A program made the translations under genes and the position numbers. A stretch of DNA of 61,404 bases. It comes from Bacteroidales bacterium UBA4345 (GTDB taxonomy: Bacteria > Bacteroidota > Bacteroidia > Bacteroidales > Paludibacteraceae). Location of the stretch: contig DGTD01000030.1 of assembly GCA_002396385.1 (NCBI GenBank), forward strand, positions 1-61,404, written 5' to 3'. Shown piece after piece: positions 37,588-46,151 of the stretch. The notes below the pieces were generated by a model that had not been told where the DNA came from, made no database searches, and saw nothing but the letters and a program-made list of their open reading frames with translations. Every line of letters starts with the position of its first letter. Within the stretch, counting starts at the first letter, position 1.

Positions 37588-38880
37588 TTAAAAACTATAA
37601 CGCCACGTTTCATCGTCAACTCGTTCCAACTTGTACTGTTTGATGAATTCCTCAACAGAAACGCCCAAAGCCTGAGACTTTTCAATCACATCAAGATTAG
37701 AAAGATATTTATAACCAGAATCTTCTGAAATTTCGTGAACTGGTATAACATCTTGTATGTTACCAGAGAACATACGTTTAGTGCGTTCTTCGTCTCTTTT
37801 TTCTTCCGCGATTCTATCAAGTGAACCTATAAAATAGGAACTCAACGTACCTTTAAGCTGACCATTATCTTTCAAAGATTTCGCCTTAACATATAATTCC
37901 TCGATTTTATCGCAAAGACCTTTCACACCCAAATTTTTTTGAGCTCGTTTAATTTTAAGTTCAACATCGTCACGCATAGTCATACGAGGAAAATAACGGC
38001 GGATATAATTTCTTACAACATCGTTCAAAACAACCCCCTCAGCGTCTTCTTTTAGAGCCTTTAAATTACGTTCACGCATATTTTCTTTGGCCTTATCAAT
38101 AACTCTGAAGGAAATATTTTTTGCTGTACGACCTTCATAACCAAGTTCATAGTCAAAATAAAAAGGGCAATCTTCCAGTTCCTTCATCTCTTTTTGAGAA
38201 GATTTTATAACCCGGTTAATGAAATCATAATTGCTGGCATATTTGTTTTCCAGACAGAACATAGTGCGAATATGCTTCAACTCGAAAGTAATAATAGTAC
38301 TATTTCCGACAAGCAACTCGTAAATGCGTTCGGTATAGACACTGCGGAATTTATAAGCTACATTCGGATCAATAACTTTAAATACCTTCAGATTGTAGAA
38401 CGCTTTCCAGAATTCGTTCGTCAATTTAACCCGCATGAGTCCTTTTTGCTTTGAAGACTCAATTTTTGAGAAAAGGTACATCTCCGAAAAGTCCCATCCC
38501 TCGTCAACAGGCAACCCGAAACGTTTTTCACTAAGCGTAACCAGGTTGTCTTTGATTAGTTGATAGTTATGGCTTTTACCAGCAATTTCACTGATGGGAA
38601 AAGTAACGGTGGCTTCTTCACCACTTATTCCGTTTTCAATCTCAACATTACAGTTTTTCCCGAGATACTCCTTTTTAATGAACTTTTGTCCTTTCTCTAC
38701 AATCTTAAGGAAGATGTTTTTCTCTATAAGAGAAAAATCGTACCTCATCTTAGTCAGGTACCACGATTGGATAAAGCCATTTAAACTTAAGGCTTTATCA
38801 ACCTTGACAGGTAAATTCAAAATTTTAGATTCGGAGTTTCCCGCATCAGTATGATTGTGGTCTTTTTTATCTTCAGCCAT
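37588..38880 (-). CDS. Rep_3-superfamily replication initiator
   Basis: 430 residues. Two winged-helix domains typical of Rep_3/RepB/RepE initiators are recognisable: WYLTKMRYDFSLIEKNIFLKIVE (about 40-62) and KLTNEFWKAFYNL with YKFRSVYTERIYELLVG (about 150-190), then FKHIRTMFCLENKYASNYDFINRVIKSSQKEM (the DNA-contact helix region). A C-terminal extension of about 150 residues goes beyond the usual plasmid Rep size and may contact DnaB. Such proteins bind iterons and load the helicase. The ~29 copies of a 16-bp word begin 60 bp upstream of the start codon. The promoter is canonical and adjoins the first copy, so autoregulation is likely. Confidence 0.88.
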   Translation of the reverse strand: MAEDKKDHNHTDAGNSESKILNLPVKVDKALSLNGFIQSWYLTKMRYDFSLIEKNIFLKIVEKGQKFIKKEYLGKNCNVEIENGISGEEATVTFPISEIAGKSHNYQLIKDNLVTLSEKRFGLPVDEGWDFSEMYLFSKIESSKQKGLMRVKLTNEFWKAFYNLKVFKVIDPNVAYKFRSVYTERIYELLVGNSTIITFELKHIRTMFCLENKYASNYDFINRVIKSSQKEMKELEDCPFYFDYELGYEGRTAKNISFRVIDKAKENMRERNLKALKEDAEGVVLNDVVRNYIRRYFPRMTMRDDVELKIKRAQKNLGVKGLCDKIEELYVKAKSLKDNGQLKGTLSSYFIGSLDRIAEEKRDEERTKRMFSGNIQDVIPVHEISEDSGYKYLSNLDVIEKSQALGVSVEEFIKQYKLERVDDETWRYSF

Positions 38881-38899
38881 GTTTTTTACCTAATTTTCA

Positions 38900-38930
38900 C
38901 AAATTTACATTTTATCTTTTAAAAAACAAA
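38900..38930 (-). promoter_or_regulatory. Promoter of the rep-dnaB operon (TTTG-N19-TAaaTTTG)
   Basis: Minus strand: -33 TTTG (38930-38927), 19 bp, -7 TAAATTTG (38907-38900). The predicted start of transcription is about 14 nt before the ATG at 38880. The first (degenerate) iteron-like word begins at 38940, only 10 bp upstream of the -33 box. Confidence 0.8.
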
Positions 38931-38939
38931 CATGCAAAG

Positions 38940-40956
38940 TTCCCAAGAATGTCGTTCTTCTTCCCAAATTTGTCGCAGTTTATCCCAATTTTGTCTGTAT
39001 ATTGTCCCATATTTGTCGTTCAATTTCCCAAATTTGTCGTTTGATAATGGTGTATCAGACAGAAAACAAATAGGTTACACAGAACCCATAATATTTAATA
39101 TTCATTTAATAAAAATTGCAAAAGCTAACGCTTGCTACTTTTTAGAAAAAATTAACATATGATAGTCCTTACACGCACAATTCATCAATATCTACAAATT
39201 GTACAATTTAAATCTTGTCACAAACTGGTGTCTTATAAATTTTAATGAGCTATTTCCCAAATTTGTCGTGTATTCAACGATGTATCTATCCAATTTAGTG
39301 TTTCAATTTCAGCGTAAATTCCCAAATTTGTCGTATATAATTAGCTTATATAGAATTTAAACTATTAGAAATCAGCAAGTAAAATTTGAATATGTGATTT
39401 CCCAAATTTGTCGTAGAATACATGTCCATATAGAATGTAAGTTACTAATAATCATTAACTAATTGTGAAGTTTTTATAATTCCCAAATTTGTCGTTATTA
39501 GTTTTCTCGTTTATTCTTTATTCCGCTTGTGGTGTCTTCAAAATCCCAAATTTGTCGTTAATTAATGTTTATAATGATGTATAACACGTTGTAATATAAC
39601 AATATAAATATATTTAAATATATTTCCCAAATTTGTCGTTCTTTGAAGCTTTTTAAGTTCAGGCTAGAGTTCTGCCGATAAATAAAAGCGTAAAATTCCC
39701 AAATTTGTCGTTTATACAGTCATTTTCTCCTTTCTAAGCAGACAATTTACTGATTATTGTTATTACAGATCCCAAATTTGTAGTGGTGTTCACACGTATT
39801 CCAGCTCTATTCACAAATTTAGTACCTAGATTCATTTAGAAATTCCCAAATTTGTCGTTCATTTTAAGTTTGGGTGTTAGTTAACTTTCATTAAATCAAC
39901 AATCTAAAATAGCTAGTATGAATTTCCCAAATTTGTCGTACTTCAACAAGAATTTTATATTGAACAAGTTTTACGACTTTTATTAAATCCCAAATTTGTC
40001 GTTGATAAAGTCAGATATGATTTTATAACTATCTATAAATCAGAAAAGAATAGGAGTATATTTATATTTCCCAAGTTTGTCGTATTTGCTCCTTTTATAA
40101 GAATTGCCCAGTAAATAAGCATCTGTATATTTCCCAAATTTGTCGTAAATTGATATAGTCGTAGTGTTTTATCATTATCAAATTACCTGTAGGGCATTAA
40201 TTTTTTCCCAAATTTGTCGTATTTATGCCATATGACAGAATAAATAGTCATGAATCTCACTCTCTTTATTTAGTTTTCCTCTTCGAACCCCATTGCAAAA
40301 TTGGGGTAGTATTCTTTCCCAAATTTGTCGTTGTAGATATCTATATTATTTATAAACAGACATATATAAAATAAAAGCTCAATAATAACTACAGAAAAAC
40401 TACAAATTTGGGATAATAAATGGATTTTAATTGTCTTATGTCCCCCAATTTGTCTTACAGGTCTAGTAACATCTTGAAAATAAATAACACAACATAATTT
40501 ACGAGGAATTAAAATTTCCCAAATTTGACGTATTTGGCAAATTTTATTCTGGTATTTCGTCTATTTGTTCTTAATTCTTATTGAAAAGTGTACGGCTTCA
40601 ATTCTTTCCCAAATTTGTCGTTATAAAATTGCTAATTGGTTGATAATAAATATAATATATAGTATTGTCAGGGATTCATATAGACCAAAGGTCTTTCGTT
40701 ATATTATATTTCGTATTGAATATCTTCCCAAATCTGTCGAATAACTTTCTTTTTTATTGAATATCAATCTATTAAAGTATTATAGTTAAACAACAACTTT
40801 CCCTAATCTGTCGTTTTTATGTAAAAGACCTCTAAATCCGACAGATTTGGGATATTTTTCAATTATCCCAACCGTGTCGTTACTATGTGATAAAATAAAG
40901 ATTTTCAGTATTTTATTAATAAAGATTTAAAGTTATTATTTTCCCAAATTTGTCGT
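38940..40956. repeat. Iteron-like array: ~29 copies of TTCCCAAATTTGTCGT, probable replication origin
   Basis: Direct copies, perfect or nearly so, begin at 38961, 39025, 39254, 39319, 39399, 39480, 39543, 39624, 39696, 39769, 39843, 39924, 39987, 40068, 40131, 40205, 40316, 40516, 40606, 40725 and 40941. Degenerate ones are at 38940, 38982, 39003, 40440, 40799 and 40865; inverted ones at 40400-40415 and 40837-40853. The core CAAATTTG is itself a palindrome. Spacing clusters at 63-65, 72-76 and 80-84 bp. The DNA between copies is very AT-rich and not conserved. The array touches the promoter of the Rep_3-dnaB operon. Plasmid iterons are normally packed every ~20 bp; this wide spacing is unusual. 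No DnaA-box cluster was seen by eye. Confidence 0.85.
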
Positions 40957-41277
40957 ACTACATATATGGGAAATTTGTTGAAAATAACATTAGACCTTTC
41001 TGATATTCCTTAATTTTTCATTTTCTTTATAGTTATTGAAATGAGCCTCAAATATTAAAATCTCAGCGACATTCGTCAACCGCTTTGAATCAAAATAACA
41101 AATCTATTCAAATAATTTTTTTTCCGTTCTGTACCTTTTTGTCTCTCATTTTCCATAATTTTTTTAAATTGTTCATAACTTTCTCTGTCGGTTGCAAATC
41201 ATGTCTCAATTTCAGCACTCTTTTTTTTATATTTGTAGAAATGATTTTATAGGTTTAATTTGAAAATTCTTACATAT
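40957..41277. other. AT-rich gene-free stretch after the iteron array
   Basis: Very AT-rich, with a last half-match (GGGAAATTTGTTG) near 40968. A -7 box TATATTTG at 41228-41235 serves the lipoprotein gene starting at 41278. It is a candidate DNA-unwinding region for the adjacent array. Confidence 0.45.
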
Positions 41278-41754
41278 ATGAGTATTCGCAAATCTGTTCT
41301 CTCTATACTATTATTACCATTGTTTGTCAGTTGTACGAAAGAGTATGTGACTGAAGAATATATAACCCGCAATTATGAGGGAGGTCCCCAAGTACGTACT
41401 TATAATTATGACGTGGTGCCTAACGATTGGCAGTTGGAACACGCAGACGATGGTAGAAATTATTTGTTTGCTCAATTTGAAAATCCTAATCTTACAGAGG
41501 GGATAATTGCCGATGGAGCTGTTACAGGTTCGGTTCTTTATACCTATAATATAGGTGAGAGTTTGCAAAGTTGGAACAACATGCCATATGTTCTACCTTA
41601 CAAGACTAAGAACGATAGTGTGATAGGTGAGGTCATTAGGTTTGAGTATGAACCTAATCGTATAACATTTGTTATTGAAGACTTAACCGGAAAAGATCCG
41701 GAACCAATGGTTAATCCGATTTCGTTTGCAATAAAAGTTGTAGCGTATCAATAA
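41278..41754 (+). CDS. Lipoprotein, unknown function
   Basis: 158 residues from the ATG at 41278; an in-frame TTG at 41260 adds only six residues. MSIRKSVLSILLLPLFVSC is a lipoprotein signal. The mature part begins TKEYVTEEYITRNYEGG and is beta-rich (DWQLEHADDGRNYLFAQFENPNLTE...), like many small Bacteroidales lipoproteins whose genes stand alone. No named family was recognised. It is followed 28 bp later by another lipoprotein gene, so the two probably share a transcript. Confidence 0.75.
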   Translation: MSIRKSVLSILLLPLFVSCTKEYVTEEYITRNYEGGPQVRTYNYDVVPNDWQLEHADDGRNYLFAQFENPNLTEGIIADGAVTGSVLYTYNIGESLQSWNNMPYVLPYKTKNDSVIGEVIRFEYEPNRITFVIEDLTGKDPEPMVNPISFAIKVVAYQ

Positions 41755-41782
41755 TAGATCTGATATCTCCATAGCTGGCATT

Positions 41783-42583
41783 ATGAAAATACAAAAGACA
41801 CTTCTTTTAATGATTGCGACCATCTTTATGGTTGTGGCATGCCATAATAATGAATCACATGTTGTGCAATCTGATTCAACTGATACTGTAGCTGTCGAGA
41901 CAGCAAAATTACGAGTCGATACCAATTTCCAAATTAAGAAAATATCGGTTTTCGATGCATCAGGGAAGATTCATTATAATGACGAGTTTTCTTATGACCA
42001 AAATGGAAGACTCATATCAGTTAACGCAGGTGCGACTGCAATTAGTTATGGCACGGGTAAAGACAGTTTTGTTTGTGTAAAAACAAATGGCTGTTCCTAT
42101 TCTTACGTATACGATGAAGAAGGTAGGTTGACAAAACTGCAGCAGTCTGGAGCTGATTGGAAAAATGAGATGAAAATAGAGGTGGAGCAGGGAAGACTTA
42201 AAAAACTGAGTGCCCACGATATGGATTTTCATGAAAAAGCAGACTGGAATTCAGATAATCTGCAATCTTACCAGCAGTTTGATGAAGGCGAAACAATTAC
42301 GTATACTTATTCATATGGTAATATAGTAAATCGTTTTGGTTTTGATATTATCGGTTATCTCGCATGTACCGAGAACCGGTTGCCTTATATGAATGTCCGT
42401 TATTTGTTGAAGGAATCCACTAGCAAGAATTTACCTTCGGTTATAACGGTAACCCGCACCTCAGAGGGAAGTGAAACTGTAATGGAAAAGTTTAAGTTAT
42501 CATATCATCTCGATAATAAGGATCGTGTACAGACCATAACAGTGGAAGGAAACAAAAAATATGAAATTACATATTCTGACTAA
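41783..42583 (+). CDS. DUF4595-like lipoprotein
   Basis: 266 residues. Lipoprotein signal MKIQKTLLLMIATIFMVVAC. The mature protein consists of beta-hairpin units with YD-like words (FSYDQNGRLISVN, YSYVYDEEGRLTKL, ITYTYSYGN, LSYHLDNKDRVQTI) typical of DUF4595 and related surface lipoproteins. Function unknown. It is the second gene of a two-gene lipoprotein operon ending in a strong terminator. Confidence 0.75.
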   Translation: MKIQKTLLLMIATIFMVVACHNNESHVVQSDSTDTVAVETAKLRVDTNFQIKKISVFDASGKIHYNDEFSYDQNGRLISVNAGATAISYGTGKDSFVCVKTNGCSYSYVYDEEGRLTKLQQSGADWKNEMKIEVEQGRLKKLSAHDMDFHEKADWNSDNLQSYQQFDEGETITYTYSYGNIVNRFGFDIIGYLACTENRLPYMNVRYLLKESTSKNLPSVITVTRTSEGSETVMEKFKLSYHLDNKDRVQTITVEGNKKYEITYSD

Positions 42584-42604
42584 ATAGAATAAAAATGTGT
42601 GTTG

Positions 42605-42637
42605 GGTTGGCCCGTGCTTTCGGGTCAACCTTTTTAA
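42605..42637 (+). terminator. Intrinsic terminator of the lipoprotein pair
   Basis: GGTTGGCCCG/CGGGTCAACC, a 10-bp stem with one wobble and a 6-base loop, followed by five T. It lies 22 bp after the stop at 42583. Confidence 0.9.
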
Positions 42638-42639
42638 TT

Positions 42640-42880
42640 CAATACTAGTCGTAAATTCTTATTTACGACTTTACTATTAGTAGTAGTATTAACGACACTT
42701 CGCTACTTTCATTAATCATCTCAAAAAATAGAGTACTGGCTAGAACTTGTTGAAGTATAAAATATTCAATATCTGGTTGTTTAAAAAGTAGTGATTATAC
42801 TGAAAGTAGTAGGATAGTATCACATATAGTAGTATAGTAATAATTACTACTATCGGTATTTGCTATCTGGAGTTAATTCC
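42640..42880. other. Gene-free stretch with palindromes and AGTAGTA words
   Basis: Holds the 10-bp perfect hairpin AGTCGTAAAT-TCTT-ATTTACGACT (42647-42670), then TTAGTAGTAGTATTAA, GAAAGTAGTAGG and the dyad TAGTAAT-A-ATTACTA (42835-42849) followed by CTATCGGTA. The same vocabulary (AGTAGTAA, ATTACT, TCGGTA) occurs in each 343-bp repeat on the other side of the iteron array. No gene is visible. Confidence 0.6.
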
Positions 42881-42912
42881 TTATGTTCATGAACGAGTTG
42901 GCGAAGTTTCTA

Positions 42913-43731
42913 TTAAAGAACAACGGACTCGCCGCATGAAAGGTATTCTATTTGTTCACCCATCAGTTTGTGGAGCAACTGAAATTGTTCGGTTCCTGTG
43001 CAGTGCATGGTAAAGAACTTTGTATGGTTGTAATTCTTAAGTTCACGGGCGAATGATTGTAAAAAGGCGATTTCTTCCGCTTGGTTGAGTCCGCTTTTAA
43101 GCAAATGAAATCCGGCAAAAACGTGGGAGGGTTTAATAGCGGTGTGTAAATACACACGTTTCAGTATATTGAGAATTCCTGTATGGGCGCATCCGGCAAA
43201 TAAGACGGTTTTATCTTTTTCCCTTATCAGTAGGCTTTGCTCGTGGCAAAAGTCATCGTTATCATTACCGTTAGGCCCGTATAGCAAGCGGTTTCCTTTT
43301 GGAGTTGGCAGAGAGCCTTTCACGTTTCCGTAAAGTTGTAAATTGTCGTTTATCAGGGTCGTTCCTTCGCAGAAGAACAGTTGCGGATGTTTTTGCAGTT
43401 CTGTTTCCAAACCGATGTCGGTCATTCCCGTTTCCCGTAGCGAGTAATGTTTATCGAAAGCGTTTATATGAACGTAGACTTTTGCCTTTTGATTGTGTTG
43501 CAGAAATGTTCGCAGCCCTCCGCCGTGGTCGTAGTGACCATGTGAGATGACGGCAATATTTACCATTGAAATGTCTATGTGCAGCTTCTCGGCATTTTGC
43601 ATAAAGAGGGGACCCTGACCCATATCGAACAGGATTTTTGTGCCGTTATCGAGTCCGATGTGCAGGCTCAGTCCGTGCTCGACAGGCATATTGCAGTGCG
43701 AGGTGTTTTCTACAAGAGCAGAAATCTTCAT
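42913..43731 (-). CDS. MBL-fold metallo-hydrolase
   Basis: 272 residues, cytoplasmic. Metal-binding motif SHGHYDHGGG (His64, His66, Asp68, His69), with later ligands in GCAHTGILN and MHCTG. This pattern (HGHYDHGG plus GCAHTGI) matches the branch annotated as 7,8-dihydropterin-6-methyl-4-(beta-D-ribofuranosyl)aminobenzene 5'-phosphate synthase-like hydrolases. The true substrate in Bacteroidales is not established. Its start overlaps the Nudix gene by 4 bp, so both are translated together. Confidence 0.88.
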   Translation of the reverse strand: MKISALVENTSHCNMPVEHGLSLHIGLDNGTKILFDMGQGPLFMQNAEKLHIDISMVNIAVISHGHYDHGGGLRTFLQHNQKAKVYVHINAFDKHYSLRETGMTDIGLETELQKHPQLFFCEGTTLINDNLQLYGNVKGSLPTPKGNRLLYGPNGNDNDDFCHEQSLLIREKDKTVLFAGCAHTGILNILKRVYLHTAIKPSHVFAGFHLLKSGLNQAEEIAFLQSFARELKNYNHTKFFTMHCTGTEQFQLLHKLMGEQIEYLSCGESVVL

Positions 43732-44120
43732 TTTCTCAATAAGTTTTCAACTATAGGAAGAACAGCAATGTCGGCAGGCAGCCAATCTACAGAGAGAAGA
43801 GTCGTGGCATCGAGCCAACGGCAGTCTTCGTGTTCAAGTAGTTGCAGATTCCCACTCACAACGGAACAAAGAAAACAGTGCATGGTCAGGTGGAAAGTGG
43901 GGTAGTCGTGCTCGACGGTCGTTAGGAATTTGTCGACCGAGACCGTGGTTGCCAGTTCTTCGCGTATTTCGCGCACAACTGCCAGTTCACGGCTTTCGCC
44001 AGATTCTATTTTTCCACCAGGGAATTCCCAACCGTCTTTATAGTCTCCATATCCGCGTTGTGTCGCGAACACCTTACCATCTTGCAGAATAACGGCTGCA
44101 ACAACTTCTATTCTTTTCAT
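43728..44120 (-). CDS. Nudix hydrolase, MutT/8-oxo-dGTPase-like
   Basis: 130 residues, the usual length of MutT-type enzymes. The Nudix box runs from Gly36 (GKIESGESRELAVVREIREEL) with the REuxEE core intact (Arg50, Glu51, Glu54, Glu55); the Gly that normally follows is Ala57. The start MKRIEVVAAVILQDGKVFATQR is typical of 8-oxo-dGTP sanitising enzymes that prevent A:T to C:G mutations. It heads a two-gene operon with the MBL-fold hydrolase. Confidence 0.9.
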   Translation of the reverse strand: MKRIEVVAAVILQDGKVFATQRGYGDYKDGWEFPGGKIESGESRELAVVREIREELATTVSVDKFLTTVEHDYPTFHLTMHCFLCSVVSGNLQLLEHEDCRWLDATTLLSVDWLPADIAVLPIVENLLRK

Positions 44121-44230
44121 ATCGGAAATTTTTTGTAAAATTATGGAAAAACACTAACAGAGGAAAATGTACGCAGAAACAATGGGTAAGAGGAAAGGAA
44201 GAAATACTGTAAACCATGTGAAGAGTGGGA

Positions 44231-44270
44231 AATAAAACAAGGGGCTGTACTGTTGCCAGTACGCCCCTTG
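44231..44270 (-). terminator. Intrinsic terminator of the T9SS protein gene 44294-45895
   Basis: CAAGGGGC.GTACTG/CAGTAC.GCCCCTTG, a long stem with one mismatch per side and a 4-base loop (44238-44270), followed on the minus strand by TTTTATTT. Confidence 0.85.
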
Positions 44271-44293
44271 TCTATATAATAAGGTATGTGTTA

Positions 44294-45895
44294 TTATTTT
44301 TTGATGATCTTAGCAAAAAGAACCCCCTCGGCAGTAAAGGCCTTAATAACATAAACACCTTTAGCAAGCGAAGCCACATTTACCTCATTGCCCACAGCGC
44401 TAGCGACTACGCTGCCAGCTGCGTTCAACACCTCAACCTTTTCAACCCCCTCGTTGTTGACAGTTACCACATCGGTAGCAGGAACAGGAGAAACAGAGAT
44501 AGCGGCGTCAGAAGCCACATTCTTAACATCGGCAACCATGCTGTATGCAACAACACCTACTGGGTGCGGCTCAACAACTGCACTACCCAAATTGAGATTG
44601 TTGGTAGCTGCAATACGAATGTTGTCGACGCAATAAGAGAAGAAGTTTGGTCTGTCGAAAATAAGGGCGATGTACTTCTTAGAGCCTATTTCGTTAGGAA
44701 TAGTAACGTGGTATGGAGTCCAAATCTGGCTCAGGAGGTCACCTTGGTTAAAACCAGGCTTCATTTCACAAGTGTTGGCCTCAACAGCGTCGTCAACAAA
44801 AGCGTAGAACACCTTCATTTCCAGAGAGTCGGCTGGTGTATCGTCAGTGAAAAACTCTTTTGCGGCTTTTGAACCATCCCACTTGCAAATATAGTCCAAA
44901 GTGAAGGCTTCAGCCTGTTCAAGTCCGGCAGTAGGAATCAAGAAGAAGGTACGTCCGTTACGTCCAGTACGCGCTTCCGCTTTTTCTATACTGATAGCGT
45001 GCAGAATTTCAGGATCGAAATAGCCACTACCGTCGGTACCTTCATCTTCATACAAGCGTCTGTACGAAACTTTGCTCTGGGCTTTTCTTGCACCATCTAT
45101 AAATCCAGAATAAATAGGCAGGCCGCTATGCTGGTTGGCAAAGATATCGAAGTTTTCAGAATAATCTTCGTCAAGGGCCACCGGGTCGTCGTATTGTGGA
45201 GAATTTACCACATAAGTCTGTACATTATCGAAAGTTTGTGCGTAAGCGGCTTGGGTATTAAAGTCTTCCGCAAAGAACGGACGGCTTCCCTCTCCATAGA
45301 ATTTGAGGTTTTTAATATAAACAGGGCCAATAGAGTCTTGTCTGAGGATCTGACGCTGCCAACCAAGCACAAAACACTTGAACTCAGTTTGGGAAACAGG
45401 AGCGTAAATCATCTGTCTTTCAACATTCCATACGTCAGGCTTATTCTTGATTTTAACGTCGAAACTGTTCTGGCAGAACGAGTCATCGAGCCTGTCATTG
45501 GTTTTCTTCCCAACAGTAACAGTGTCAGCAATATAGCCCATGTTAATGGCTGGCCACTTAAGACCATTGTCAGAACCCCTGTGACCGATAACATCCAAGT
45601 CGCCATCCTTAAAATAGAACTCGATTTCTACATTCCAGTACTTAGAGAGGTCAATACCTTCTGGGAAGTAGAAACGGGTATCTTTATAACGGGTTTGACC
45701 TTTCAAATAGAAAGCAGGAGTTCCGTCAGGAGCAGTGGTTTCCTTAAAGAAGGTGTTTTCAGTTGGTTCTACGTACTCCATGATTTCAACACCCTCGTGG
45801 AGTTTACCGTCTTTAATAAGGTAATACTCGGCAGCGTTGGTAGAGCTGAGAGCAGCACTTGCCAACATTGATAGAGATAGTAATTTTTTTATCAT
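44294..45895 (-). CDS. Type IX secreted protein, unknown function
   Basis: 533 residues. A signal peptide (MIKKLLSLSMLASAALSSTNA) precedes a long beta-rich region without a recognised enzymatic domain (KDTRFYFPEGIDLSKYWNVEIEFYF..., later FTLDYICKWDGSKAAKEFF, with jelly-roll-like character). The last ~75 residues are a T9SS type A sorting domain (ISVSPVPATDVVTVNN...LNAAGSVV...LAKGVYVIKA...AKIIKK). Such proteins are exported by PorU/PorV and attached to A-LPS or released. A canonical promoter lies at 45948-45978. The gene is divergent from the GH5 cellulase gene, and the two may belong to the same polysaccharide-related programme. Confidence 0.85.
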   Translation of the reverse strand: MIKKLLSLSMLASAALSSTNAAEYYLIKDGKLHEGVEIMEYVEPTENTFFKETTAPDGTPAFYLKGQTRYKDTRFYFPEGIDLSKYWNVEIEFYFKDGDLDVIGHRGSDNGLKWPAINMGYIADTVTVGKKTNDRLDDSFCQNSFDVKIKNKPDVWNVERQMIYAPVSQTEFKCFVLGWQRQILRQDSIGPVYIKNLKFYGEGSRPFFAEDFNTQAAYAQTFDNVQTYVVNSPQYDDPVALDEDYSENFDIFANQHSGLPIYSGFIDGARKAQSKVSYRRLYEDEGTDGSGYFDPEILHAISIEKAEARTGRNGRTFFLIPTAGLEQAEAFTLDYICKWDGSKAAKEFFTDDTPADSLEMKVFYAFVDDAVEANTCEMKPGFNQGDLLSQIWTPYHVTIPNEIGSKKYIALIFDRPNFFSYCVDNIRIAATNNLNLGSAVVEPHPVGVVAYSMVADVKNVASDAAISVSPVPATDVVTVNNEGVEKVEVLNAAGSVVASAVGNEVNVASLAKGVYVIKAFTAEGVLFAKIIKK

Positions 45896-45947
45896 ATAAA
45901 AGTGTCTTAAATGTTTTCCAATTGTTGCGGAACATACATATAATCTC

Positions 45948-45978
45948 CAAAAATACTCATTTTCCTTATAAAAGCAAA
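45948..45978 (-). promoter_or_regulatory. Promoter (TTTG-N19-TAttTTTG) of the T9SS protein gene
   Basis: Minus strand: -33 TTTG (45978-45975), 19 bp, -7 TATTTTTG (45955-45948), about 52 bp ahead of the start codon at 45895. Confidence 0.8.
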
Positions 45979-46078
45979 ATTAAGGAGGAAAGGTTAAAAA
46001 GTGTTTCTGTCTGGTTTACACCAGAAACGTCATTTTTTATGTTCTTCGGCATAGTCTGGAAGATACTTCTCTATAAAT

Positions 46079-46110
46079 TTTGTTTGGTAATTTGTTTTTG
46101 TCTACATTTG
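46079..46110 (+). promoter_or_regulatory. Promoter (TTTG-N20-TAcaTTTG) of the GH5 cellulase gene
   Basis: -33 TTTG at 46079-46082 and -7 TACATTTG at 46103-46110, 20 bp apart and 41 bp ahead of the ATG at 46152. Confidence 0.8.
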
Positions 46111-46151
46111 CAGAGTTGTATAGCTAGTTCTAATGTTTTGAAAATACACAT

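Noticed and set aside
38940..40956. CRISPR array
   Set aside because: The repeat is only 16 bp, some copies are degenerate throughout the array or inverted, spacing varies from 28 to 229 bp, and no cas gene is near.
38881..41277. Classical dnaA-dependent oriC with DnaA boxes, or a parS site
   Set aside because: No cluster of TTATCCACA-like boxes and no parS palindrome were seen by eye; a matrix scan would be decisive.
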